Part shown: piece by piece, positions 1 through 6,588 of the stretch
How positions within the stretch are numbered: the stretch's first letter is position 1
Layout of the letters: each line of letters begins with the position of its first letter
NCBI GenBank assembly: GCA_934255105.1
Contig: CAKQNH010000044.1
Coordinates: 1-13,431, forward strand
DNA: 13,431 nucleotides
From: an uncultured Pirellulaceae bacterium
Lineage (GTDB): Bacteria > Planctomycetota > Planctomycetia > Pirellulales > Pirellulaceae
Reading direction: 5' to 3'
The notes under the pieces: model-generated
What the model saw: only the letters and a program-made list of their open reading frames with translations
Told to the model about the DNA's origin: nothing
Database searches by the model: none
Translations under genes and position numbers: made by a program

Positions 1-97
1 AAGTGGGGGTCGGCCACTTAACTGAAGGCAAACCGCACGACGACGCACGGGTAGCTATACTCGAAATCTGCCCCCCAAGAAAAGGGCAACGTTCGGG

Positions 98-190
98 CCG
101 TAGCGGAACTCGCCCCGAAACCGTAGTGGAACTCGCCAAGAGTTTCGGCTTGTCAGGCGGGGCCGGAAGTCTTGGCGACTTCTGCTACGG
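98..190. repeat. REP-like imperfect inverted repeat in intergenic DNA
   Basis: The arms 121-149 and 162-190 pair at about 24 of 29 positions around a 12-nt loop (150-161). The outer 21 nt, beginning CCGTAGTGGAACTCGCCAAG, match the reverse complement of the right arm at 18 of 21. A second copy of the left-arm head lies in direct orientation at 98-114 (16 of 17 matches with 121-137), so the element is one and a half to two units long. A small inverted repeat, AAGTGG/CCACTT, sits at 1-6 and 14-19. I see no gene in 1-97 or 191-264. The element resembles dispersed REP/MITE-like palindromes mobilised by RAYT transposases, but no transposase is visible, so the family assignment is inference. Confidence 0.6.
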
Positions 191-264
191 GTGCCCACGC
201 ATCTCTTTGTGGCAAGGCATTAGTGCCCGTCAGTGAGTAGAGCAATTGGCAAAGTTGCTTGTGG

Positions 265-421
265 AAACGATTGGGGACAATCGTTCTACGTTAGGGGAAA
301 CGATTGGGGACAATCGTTCTACGTTAGGGGAAACGATTGGGGAGAGTCGTTCTACGTTAGGGAAAACGATTGGGGACAATCGTTCTACGTTAGGGGAAAC
401 GATTGGGGACAATCGTTCTAC
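265..421. repeat. 33-bp hairpin-forming tandem repeat (about 4.8 units)
   Basis: Units begin at 265, 298, 331, 364 and 397, an exact 33-bp period. Each begins AAACGATTGGGGACAATCGT and continues TCTACGTTAGGGG; the last is truncated after TTCTAC. Within each unit AACGATTG and CAATCGTT form a perfect 8-bp stem around GGGA. The third unit is the exception: its right arm reads GAGTCGTT, leaving only five pairs. The unit before 364 ends GGGA instead of GGGG. Because 33 is a multiple of three and the units lack stops in several frames, repetitive ORFs appear on both strands; these are artefacts. Function unknown. Confidence 0.9.
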
Positions 422-463
422 ACACTAGTCGCGGTGGCAAAGTAGCGGTATCGTAGACGCTAC

Positions 464-527
464 CATTCCGAGCCACCCTTACATTCATTCCGAGCCACCC
501 TTACATTCATTCCGAGTCACCCTTACG
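464..527. repeat. 22-bp tandem repeat (about 2.9 units) upstream of the epimerase gene
   Basis: Units start at 464, 486 and 508 with CATTCCGAGCCACCCTTA followed by CATT. The third unit has GAGTCACC in place of GAGCCACC and decays after 525. The array ends 15 bp before the chosen ATG at 542. Just before it, GTAGCG (442-447) and CGCTAC (458-463) form a 6-bp inverted repeat with a 10-nt loop. I see no clear promoter between the array and the gene. Confidence 0.8.
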
Positions 528-541
528 TGCGTGGTCAAAAG

Positions 542-1561
542 ATGCGAGTTAGTGTTGCCAGCTATGCGCTGAAATTGCGAGATCCATTTACCATTGCGCG
601 CGGAACCGTTACGGTCCAGCCGACGTTGATCGTTCGTCTGGAGCATCAGGGGTTGGTGGGCCTGGGGGAGGCTACGACCAACGAGTTCTATGGCGTTACG
701 TTAGAGAGTATGTCTGCGGCTATTGATCGCGTGGCACCGCGATTGAACGGCTGGCAATTGGAGAATCCGGCCGAATTGTGGCGCGAGCTGGACCCCATGC
801 TGTCGGAGTGTCGTTTTGCGCAGTGCGCGCTAGATTGTGCGGCTTGGGATCTATACGCGCAGATGCATGAGCAGCCATTGTGGAAACTGTGGGGACTGCG
901 CGACGATGCTGGGTATCCGCCCACCTGTTATACCATCGGTCTGGATACGCCTGCTGAGATGGTGCGCAAGATGCGCGCCATGCCAGATTGGCCCATTTAT
1001 AAAATCAAATTGGACGCTCGCGGCGGCATGGATTTGGTGCGACGATTGCGCGAAGAGACCAGCAGCCTGTTCCGCGTCGATGCCAATTGTTCCTGGCAGC
1101 CTGCCGATGTCCCCGCTTGGGCGGAGGAGCTATCAGGCTTGGGCGTGGAGCTGATCGAGCAGCCGCTAGGGGCCGATGAGTTTGCGTCTATGCGGCAGCT
1201 CAAAGGGGCGTGCGCCATTCCTTTAATGGCGGATGAAAGTTGCCAAGTGGAGAGCGACGTGGACCGATGTATCGACAGTTTTGATGCTATCAATATCAAG
1301 TTGGTCAAGTGTGGTGGGTTGACGCCGGCGCGACGCATGATCGCCCGCGCCAAGCAAAATGGACTCAAGGTTATGGTGGGGTGCATGACCGAGTCCAGCA
1401 TTGGCATCGCGGCCGGCGTGCATCTATTGCCTCTGCTAGATTATGCGGATCTGGATGGTGCACTGCTGCTGGCTAATGATATTGCCCAGGGGTTGGAATG
1501 GAATAAAGGCTACTGCAGTCTTCCACAAGCCGCCGGGCTGGGAGTTCGGTTAACAGCGTGA
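542..1561 (+). CDS. Enolase-superfamily dipeptide epimerase (L-Ala-D/L-Glu epimerase-like)
   Basis: A protein of 339 residues, the normal length for muconate-lactonizing-type enolase-superfamily enzymes. An N-terminal capping domain (about 1-125) precedes a TIM-barrel domain. The catalytic K-x-K is K154-I-K156; the Mg2+ ligands are D180 (RVDAN), E206 (IEQP) and D231 (ADES); the opposite catalytic lysine is K253 (NIKLVKCGG). The YTIGLDTP stretch (130-137) and the DLD triplet (D303, D305), which in characterised Ala-Glu epimerases contacts the dipeptide amino group, point to dipeptide epimerisation over o-succinylbenzoate synthase or muconate cycloisomerase. The likely role is cytoplasmic recycling of murein peptides; exact substrate specificity is inferred. 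I chose ATG 542 because GTG 527 lies inside the 22-bp repeat and the family normally starts near MRVSVASYALKL; no strong Shine-Dalgarno sequence is seen for either. Confidence 0.85.
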   Translation: MRVSVASYALKLRDPFTIARGTVTVQPTLIVRLEHQGLVGLGEATTNEFYGVTLESMSAAIDRVAPRLNGWQLENPAELWRELDPMLSECRFAQCALDCAAWDLYAQMHEQPLWKLWGLRDDAGYPPTCYTIGLDTPAEMVRKMRAMPDWPIYKIKLDARGGMDLVRRLREETSSLFRVDANCSWQPADVPAWAEELSGLGVELIEQPLGADEFASMRQLKGACAIPLMADESCQVESDVDRCIDSFDAINIKLVKCGGLTPARRMIARAKQNGLKVMVGCMTESSIGIAAGVHLLPLLDYADLDGALLLANDIAQGLEWNKGYCSLPQAAGLGVRLTA

Positions 1562-1565
1562 GACG

Positions 1566-4500
1566 TTAATGGCTTTTCAGCGTCCGCGCGGCCCAGTCCG
1601 CGATAGCGTCGGTCAGGGCTACCAAGTTTTCCATGTGCGCCTTCAGAAGGTCGCTTTGCTGATCGCGAGCCAAATGCTCCAGCCACTGCGCGTACTGGCC
1701 GATGTCGTTTAAGCCAACGTGGCGAACATTGCTTTTGAGCGTGTGTACTGCGCGGCGCACTTCGCCAAAATTGCTTTCGCTTAGGCCGCTTTGGAAGCTG
1801 CGCCCCAGTCGCGGTACTTCACGAGTCAACAAAGCCAGCACGTCGCGCAGAAGGCTCTCGTTGCCATGCATCAATTGAACTAACTCCAGCCAGTCGGGGG
1901 CGGCGTCAAAAGCATGTTCTATATCGATGTGGCGTGCATCCAACGGCCCTGCTGTTTCAGCCGCCGCCTGGTTGGGTGGGGACTCTCTACTGCCCGATGC
2001 ATCTGCGGCTGAGCCTGACCCTTCATCGCTACTCGCCGCAATGGCCGATTTCTCCTGTGACGAAAAACGTGCGGAGGCATCGTTCGCTTTGCCACTGAGC
2101 GCCTGCTGAATTGCACTATCCAAGCGGCTGCGAGTGATGGGTTTAACCAGAAAGCCATCCATGCTGGCAGCTTCGCACTGTTGCCGATCGCGGGTGGTGG
2201 CGTGCGCGGTCAGAGCGTAGATCCGCTGCCGCTTGTTGGTCCCCTGTTCGTGCTGGCGAATTGCCTGGGTGGCTTCCAAGCCGTCCATGTCGGGCATTTG
2301 GATATCCATGAGTACCAAATCGAATTGTTTTGCCTGACATGCTTGGACGGCTTCTCGCCCATGGCTGGCGATGGAAACTCGGTGTCCTAAACCTTGCAGC
2401 ATGTCCCGCAGAACGGTTTGGCTGATAGGGCTATCCTCCACCAGCAATAGATCTGCTGAGCGATGAGGAACTGGGGCGAGGGGGCCACTTTGGTGCGTTT
2501 CAATCGCGGTGGTGTGCTCAGTTAAGGCTTGTATCAAGCTCTGGCGACAGATTGGACGCGCGAGCCAGGAAACTTGAGCGTGTGCTAGCCAGGTGGGGAC
2601 GGTGTGGGGTTGTGCATAGGCCAGGGCGTTGAGTAGCACCCATTTATACACCACGGGGGCAGCGTTCCAAGTGAGCGAACACAGTTCCAGATAATCAGCG
2701 ATGACAATCGTTTTGTTGCCAGCGCTGAACAAATGGGGCGGCTGGCGTTCGGCCAATTGTTTGATGCTTAGTAGAGTCACCGAATGCGATAACTGTTGCA
2801 ACTCGCGACATAACAATTCTCGCCATGGGCAAGCATGGCCGGCCAGCACAATATGACAGGCCAGACCATCTTCGCTCGTCGGGGCCGGCGGCTGTGCAGC
2901 GCTCAAAAGGGGTTGGCTGGGAAGCTCGGGCAGGGGTAATTCAAAAAAGAAGCAGCTTCCGGGAGTGGCTTCCCCGGAAAGCCGTCTCGAATCGTCAATA
3001 CCGATCACCCCCGACATTTTCGTAACGAGATCGCGGCAGATCGTTAGTCCTAATCCAGTTCCCCCGTAGCGCCGCGTCGTGCTCGAGTCGGCTTGTTGGA
3101 AAGCTTCGAAAATCATTTCACGCTGTTCGATGGGAATTCCTACGCCGGTATCGTGCACTTCAAATCGACAGCCTATAACGCGACCAGCAACTTGCCCTGC
3201 TGGGCTGGCGGAGGCTGTCGCTGGCGTCTGCAGGTGGGACGCCGGGATGCGCCGCACACAAATTCGAATATCTCCTTTGGCGGTAAACTTAATAGCGTTG
3301 CCCACCAAGTTTAACAGGACTTGTTTGATGCGATGTGGGTCGCCAACTACACGTTGTGGCAGGTCGGGTTCAAAATCGAGCAACAATTCCAAGCCGCGCA
3401 GTTGTGCGCGTGCGGCCAGTGCCAGCGCTGCATCTTCGACGCACTCGACCAAGTCGAATTCGATGGCTTCGATGTCCACATGTCCGGCTTCGATTTTGGA
3501 GAAGTCGAGCAGGTCGTCGATCAGCGTCAGTAGATTGCCCGCGGAGATCTTTGCCAGCTCCAAATAATGGAGTTGGCGATCATCGACGGGGCCGTTAGCT
3601 AGTAGTTCGTGCAGCCCGATAATACCGGTCAGAGGCGTGCGTAGTTCGTGGCTGACGTTGGCTACAAACTCGCTCTTGGTTGCGTTAGCTCGCTCGGCGC
3701 TCTCTTTAGCAGCCCGCAGTTCGCGTTCGGCCCGTTTGCGTTTGGTGATATCGCGAATGAAGATGGCCCAGTTTTGGCGTCCCTCAACATCCAGCGGATG
3801 GGCAGAGATCTCCGCATCGAACCATTCGTCAGAATTCCGCCGCAGGCGAGCTTCAATGCGACGTCCGGTGGCTTCTTTCAGAAATTCGTTGATCGGAGTC
3901 TTGCGCTGGTAGCTGGCCGAGGTTCCCGGCGGATCGCTGCTACGGCCCGCTCGTTCTTCGACGGTGGGCTGCATGATGCTGCCCAGCAGTGGGTGATTGC
4001 TGGCGCTGCCCGGAGCAAAACCAAGAATGTTTTGAGTTGCAGGGTTGGCCTCCAGGACTCTACCATCGTCATCGACAATGAGCACTGCGTCCAGAGCGGC
4101 ATGAATCAGAGCATGCGCCAGAGATTCAATTCTCTGCAGAGCTTTGCGGCGCGTGAATTCCTCGGACACATCCCAAAAAATGCCTTGCACTCCAACAATT
4201 TGTCCGTCGGCGGCCAGTAGCGGTGCCTTGCGGACTTGCATATAGCTCATCTCGCCGTTGGGCAATTGCGTACTCTCCACGTCATTAAACACCTGACCGG
4301 AGGAGATGACTTGCTGATCGTCTGCGATAAATTTCGCAGCGGAGTCTTGGGAGAAAAGGTCCATATCGGTCTTGCCCAGTATGTCTGCCATGGGGCGACC
4401 GACAAAATCGCAGAAGGATTGGCTGACAAAAATGAAACGGCCGTGCAGGTCCTTGCGGACGACGTGCAACGGCAGATTATCCAGCAGCGTACGTCGATCC

Positions 4501-4934
4501 GATTCAAACTGCTGCACCGTCCGCCGCGTCAATTCCTGATTTTCGATGGCTACCTGCAACTGTTCGGACTGTCGCCGCAAGCGACGGGACAAGCGTTGCA
4601 TTGCGTGGACGCGCCCCAGCGGGCTGCGCACAAAGGCCAGGCGAGCGCCACCCAGGGCGGCGTGGGCGAGGATGAGCGGCCAAACCGATGCCCCAGCGCT
4701 CGTAGATACCAATGGCTGTCCAAGCCCGACGCACACAGCAGCCAGGATTGCGACGGTCGTCAGCCAGCCCACGTGCTTCTGAGTACACATGATGCAGATC
4801 GCTGTAACTACTGCCGGTAAGAGTTCTGCGGAAGAGAAATCGATCAGCAGCGCCAAATGGCTGAGAGCAATGATGGTGATACCGATGGGGTACCAGAAAT
4901 GCCGTGGCAAGAGGCTCAGCAGATGGATGGACAT
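1566..4934 (-). CDS. Hybrid sensor histidine kinase (TM-PAS-PAS-HisKA-HATPase-pseudoREC-REC-HPt)
   Basis: A 1122-residue, BarA-like phosphorelay kinase. Hydrophobic segments at about 15-32, 38-52, 57-73 and 84-101 suggest a membrane-embedded N-terminus with little periplasmic sensor. Two PAS domains follow (about 145-262 and 272-398). The HisKA helix carries H429 in SHELRTPL. The ATPase domain has N546 (NLVGNAIKF), D595 (DTGVGI) and the G2 box GGTGLGL at 624-630. A first receiver-like region (about 692-808) is degenerate. The true receiver (828-946) has the acidic pair E833/D834, phosphoacceptor D877, T909 and K931. The C-terminal HPt domain has H1064 (HTLKS). Residues 950-1000 are a Ser/Ala-rich linker. 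The gene converges on the epimerase gene (4 bp between stops) and diverges from the pilus locus. No partner response regulator is in the window. The signal and target are unknown. Confidence 0.93.
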   Translation of the reverse strand: MSIHLLSLLPRHFWYPIGITIIALSHLALLIDFSSAELLPAVVTAICIMCTQKHVGWLTTVAILAAVCVGLGQPLVSTSAGASVWPLILAHAALGGARLAFVRSPLGRVHAMQRLSRRLRRQSEQLQVAIENQELTRRTVQQFESDRRTLLDNLPLHVVRKDLHGRFIFVSQSFCDFVGRPMADILGKTDMDLFSQDSAAKFIADDQQVISSGQVFNDVESTQLPNGEMSYMQVRKAPLLAADGQIVGVQGIFWDVSEEFTRRKALQRIESLAHALIHAALDAVLIVDDDGRVLEANPATQNILGFAPGSASNHPLLGSIMQPTVEERAGRSSDPPGTSASYQRKTPINEFLKEATGRRIEARLRRNSDEWFDAEISAHPLDVEGRQNWAIFIRDITKRKRAERELRAAKESAERANATKSEFVANVSHELRTPLTGIIGLHELLANGPVDDRQLHYLELAKISAGNLLTLIDDLLDFSKIEAGHVDIEAIEFDLVECVEDAALALAARAQLRGLELLLDFEPDLPQRVVGDPHRIKQVLLNLVGNAIKFTAKGDIRICVRRIPASHLQTPATASASPAGQVAGRVIGCRFEVHDTGVGIPIEQREMIFEAFQQADSSTTRRYGGTGLGLTICRDLVTKMSGVIGIDDSRRLSGEATPGSCFFFELPLPELPSQPLLSAAQPPAPTSEDGLACHIVLAGHACPWRELLCRELQQLSHSVTLLSIKQLAERQPPHLFSAGNKTIVIADYLELCSLTWNAAPVVYKWVLLNALAYAQPHTVPTWLAHAQVSWLARPICRQSLIQALTEHTTAIETHQSGPLAPVPHRSADLLLVEDSPISQTVLRDMLQGLGHRVSIASHGREAVQACQAKQFDLVLMDIQMPDMDGLEATQAIRQHEQGTNKRQRIYALTAHATTRDRQQCEAASMDGFLVKPITRSRLDSAIQQALSGKANDASARFSSQEKSAIAASSDEGSGSAADASGSRESPPNQAAAETAGPLDARHIDIEHAFDAAPDWLELVQLMHGNESLLRDVLALLTREVPRLGRSFQSGLSESNFGEVRRAVHTLKSNVRHVGLNDIGQYAQWLEHLARDQQSDLLKAHMENLVALTDAIADWAARTLKSH

Positions 4935-5266
4935 GGCAGCGGCTTACATAGAGCTAATTAGCGAGGCAGGTTATAACGATTATGGCGACCCCGATTCCAA
5001 TCGGGCAGTTGCAGTCTACGCATCCGAAAAAAAATACGCGATTCTCATTGCTTTGCTAGAAGTCAAATTTGACAACCCCCTTTTGTGGCGTAAGTTTCCT
5101 ATGAGTGCCGAGAGAAACCCTCACGTTGAGGATAACTAGTCGGCAAAGTAACCTTGTGAGTTTCTCCGACCTGGCGGCGGTGGCGAAGCCGATTGTCGAA
5201 AAGCTCGCATTTTCAGTTTCTGTTGCTACCCGCTTGTTCGGGCGCACCGTTTTAGGAGAGCAAACT
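4935..5266 (+). promoter_or_regulatory. Divergent intergenic region: kinase upstream DNA and leader of the first flp gene
   Basis: This 332-bp stretch separates the kinase start codon (4932-4934) from the first flp ATG. From 4953 onward it is homologous to 6589-6902 at about 86% by hand count. Elements kept in both diverged copies are the 12-bp palindrome at 5062-5073, a small stem-loop CCTCA-CGT-TGAGG (5119-5131), the motif AACTAGTCGGCAAA (5135-5148), a short stem CCCG...CGGG (5229-5242) and the flp Shine-Dalgarno AGGAGAG (5254-5260). The promoters of both divergent genes must lie here unless the kinase promoter is elsewhere; I cannot fix a -10 box with confidence. Confidence 0.55.
5062..5073. 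promoter_or_regulatory. Perfect 12-bp palindrome in flp leader 1 (candidate operator or -35 region)
   Basis: GTCAAATTTGAC is perfectly self-complementary and is present unchanged in leader 2 at 6698-6709, although the leaders differ at about one position in seven. Its right half overlaps TTGACA (5069-5074), a perfect sigma-70 -35 hexamer. The expected -10 position 17 nt downstream (AAGTTT) is poor. It could be a dimeric regulator site, a promoter element or both. Confidence 0.4.
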
Positions 5267-5449
5267 ATGAAGAATTTCGTGAACAAAGTCGATCGTTTCT
5301 TGAAGTCGGAAGATGGCCCAACTGCTGTTGAGTATGCAGTTATGTTGGCACTCATCGTGGTTGTCTGCTTGACCGCTGTTACCTCCATCGGTAGCAACGC
5401 CCAGTCGACCTTCAACAATGTCGCCACCGAACTCGGCAAGAGTAAGTAG
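5267..5449 (+). CDS. flp: Flp-type (type IVb) prepilin, copy 1
   Basis: A 60-residue pilin, the usual size for the Flp family. The class IVb processing site is seen at G17 with the predicted mature protein starting PTAVEY; E22 and Y23 are the conserved Glu(+5) and Tyr(+6), followed by the hydrophobic assembly helix VMLALIVVVCLTAV. The 17-residue leader is basic and short, as expected. CpaA/TadV should cleave it before polymerisation into the Tad pilus. The start is ATG 5267, preceded by AGGAGAG at 5254-5260 with good spacing; an in-frame upstream GTG (5105) would give an implausibly long leader peptide. The coding sequence is identical at every base to copy 2. Confidence 0.95.
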   Translation: MKNFVNKVDRFLKSEDGPTAVEYAVMLALIVVVCLTAVTSIGSNAQSTFNNVATELGKSK

Positions 5450-5457
5450 AGCTGTTG

Positions 5458-5510
5458 GTTGATACCTGCGCGACTGCGCTCGCCTTGCGTAGCAGTCGCG
5501 GCAGGTCAAC
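5458..5510 (+). terminator. Long stem-loop just after flp copy 1 (attenuator or mRNA-stabilising hairpin)
   Basis: Arms 5458-5477 and 5492-5510 pair as GTTGA, CCTGC and GCGACTGC against their complements, with a TA bulge on the left and one unpaired C on the right, around a 14-nt loop. It begins 8 nt after the flp stop codon. No T-run follows, so it is not a classical intrinsic terminator; a role in limiting read-through or protecting the pilin mRNA 3' end is inference. Confidence 0.5.
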
Positions 5511-5552
5511 ATCTACCGACGTCGCTTAGCAATTGTATTACATACAAATTCG

Positions 5553-5580
5553 GCACTCGGTCGTTCAGGCGACCGCGTGC
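5553..5580 (+). terminator. Second hairpin downstream of flp copy 1 (possible weak intrinsic terminator)
   Basis: GCACTCGGTCG (5553-5563) pairs with CGACCGCGTGC (5570-5580) at 10 of 11 positions around TTCAGG, and is followed by AGCTTTT (5581-5587). The short T-run makes this a plausible partial terminator separating the pilin from the microprotein and peptidase genes. Confidence 0.45.
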
Positions 5581-5648
5581 AGCTTTTCAGCGTCTTCAGT
5601 TCACTGTCGAGTCTGCTTGCGTTTCAGCTCGAGTATAGGAAACATCGC

Positions 5649-5759
5649 ATGACACCTTATATCTTACCGGCAGAGTCGATTACCGGACTGTGGGAGATGG
5701 CTTGTCTGGCGGGAACTGTGCTGACCACAGTCTTCGTCTGGTTTTGTAGTCTGCGATAA
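5649..5759 (+). CDS. Small single-pass membrane protein (36 aa), copy 1
   Basis: Not a recognised family. ATG 5649 is preceded by TAGGAAA (5636-5642) at Shine-Dalgarno distance. The product is 36 residues: a polar head (MTPYILPAES) and one hydrophobic stretch, about residues 14-33, ending in WFCSLR. An in-frame GTG at 5577 would add 24 residues but lies inside the hairpin and has no ribosome binding site. It sits between flp and cpaA in both copies of the duplication, so a role as a Tad accessory microprotein is possible. The sequence identity between copies cannot be used as evidence for coding, because flanking non-coding DNA is equally identical. The 126 bp that follow (5760-5885) show no further gene. 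Confidence 0.5.
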   Translation: MTPYILPAESITGLWEMACLAGTVLTTVFVWFCSLR

Positions 5760-5885
5760 GCCGAAACTCGATTCGAACACAGCCGCCGTAGATTTTATAG
5801 CTCACGATACATTTTCAACCCAACCGTTGATGATCGGGCGGATCGCAACGGAAGCGGAATTCAGCCAGCAGCGGGGATCGCAATA

Positions 5886-6440
5886 ATGGACCAATTGATC
5901 GCACAATTCACGGAAAACTGGGCCATGTGGGCCGTCTCGATTACGCTGGTCGTCGCTGCGATAATCGATGGTCTGTACCTGAAAGTTCCCAATAAAATCA
6001 CTTACCCGCTCATCGTGTCCGGCTGGGTTTACAGCGCGGTCTGTGGTGGAATGGTTGGATTAGGCTGGAGCCTAGCGGCCACTTTCTTTGGTTTGGCGTT
6101 GCTGTTCGGCCTGCATCTGATTGGTGGTATGGGGGCGGGCGACGTGAAATTGCTGGCGGGGATCGCCGCTTTCGTACACATCGAGCACACTTGGTACATC
6201 TTTGTTGCCACGACCATTGTCGGCGGTATTATGGCGCTAGTCCAAATCGCCTTGAGCGGAAATTGGGTCAAGCACTGGGTGCAGGCTCAGGCGTTGCTGC
6301 AAGAAATTGCCACGGTCCGCGATGCCGATAAACTCTACGAGATCTCGCAGGAGCGCAAGCCGCGAATGCTGCTGCTCCCCTACGGCATTCCCATGACGGT
6401 GGCAGCCATTGGCTACTTCGCCTTCGCGGGCTTGATCTAG
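5886..6440 (+). CDS. cpaA: Prepilin peptidase CpaA/TadV (A24 aspartic protease), copy 1
   Basis: A 184-residue polytopic inner-membrane protein, the short form typical of Tad systems and lacking the N-methyltransferase domain of PilD. The two expected catalytic aspartates are D28 (IIDGLYLKVPN) and D86 in the GxGD motif (GMGAGD, 81-86). Hydrophobic segments fall at about 12-29, 37-55, 60-79, 86-97, 103-123 and 161-183. It should cleave the Flp leader after G17 on the cytoplasmic face. GGGG at 5872-5875 precedes ATG 5886. It is predicted to share a transcript with flp and the microORF unless the hairpins after flp terminate transcription. It is identical to the second copy, so the two enzymes are functionally redundant at protein level. 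Confidence 0.93.
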   Translation: MDQLIAQFTENWAMWAVSITLVVAAIIDGLYLKVPNKITYPLIVSGWVYSAVCGGMVGLGWSLAATFFGLALLFGLHLIGGMGAGDVKLLAGIAAFVHIEHTWYIFVATTIVGGIMALVQIALSGNWVKHWVQAQALLQEIATVRDADKLYEISQERKPRMLLLPYGIPMTVAAIGYFAFAGLI

Positions 6441-6588
6441 CCTGAGCATCGACTCGCTGGGCACCAGCCCCGCACGGATCAACGAATTCATGAGCGTTGC
6501 GGTACATCCGCTCCGGTGAGTATGCAGCGCGCCGCCGGCGGCGCGCGAGTCTTGGTGGCCGCTACCGCCTACGGGGTTAATTGCGTAG
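6441..6588. other. Non-coding tail of duplication copy 1
   Basis: No gene is seen. The first 21 bp (to 6461) are identical to the second tail; after that about 85% identity is kept to 6582 with one net indel. The tail carries a 20-bp GC palindrome and the shared stretch CTACCGCCTACGGGGTTAAT (6562-6581). It joins directly to the leader of copy 2. Confidence 0.7.
6527..6546. terminator. Perfect 20-bp GC palindrome after cpaA copy 1
   Basis: GCGCGCCGCC followed at once by its exact reverse complement. The equivalent in copy 2 (8162-8181) has the right half GGCGATGCGC, giving two adjacent mismatches. No T-run follows in either copy. It could end transcription by slowing the polymerase or act as a protein site; the first seems likelier because it lies at the end of the unit. 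Confidence 0.4.

Larger units (their letters stand above)
4953..6588 (+). repeat. Tandem duplication, copy 1 (leader-flp-microORF-cpaA-tail)
   Basis: Copy 1 of a direct tandem duplication with a constant 1636-bp offset. Homology starts about 19 bp from the kinase start codon and runs directly into copy 2. Comparison with copy 2 by eye gives about 44 differences in 4953-5264, none in 5265-6461 (1197 bp), and about 18 differences in 6462-6582. No inverted terminal repeats or transposase flank the unit. Confidence 0.95.

Noticed and set aside
3..236. 77-codon ORF at the window start
   Set aside because: Its second half is simply the translation of the REP-like palindrome (98-190); there is no ribosome binding site or recognisable domain.
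265..421. CRISPR array
   Set aside because: The repeats are directly adjacent with no unique spacers, and no cas gene is nearby.
230..445. Repetitive ORFs on both strands (NDWGQSFY and ERLSPIV repeats)
   Set aside because: They are read-through products of the 33-bp minisatellite, whose period is a multiple of three and which lacks stops in several frames.
3648..4820. Plus-strand ORFs of 190 and 194 codons antisense to the kinase gene
   Set aside because: The minus-strand frame encodes clear PAS and membrane segments throughout; the plus-strand frames match no family and are shadows.
5105..5449. Longer Flp pilin starting at GTG 5105 (and GTG 6741 in copy 2)
   Set aside because: It would place about 71 residues before the processing glycine; Flp leaders are short, and AGGAGAG sits directly before ATG 5267.
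5577..5759. 60-residue version of the microprotein starting at GTG 5577
   Set aside because: The start lies inside a hairpin arm without a ribosome binding site; ATG 5649 has AGGA upstream.
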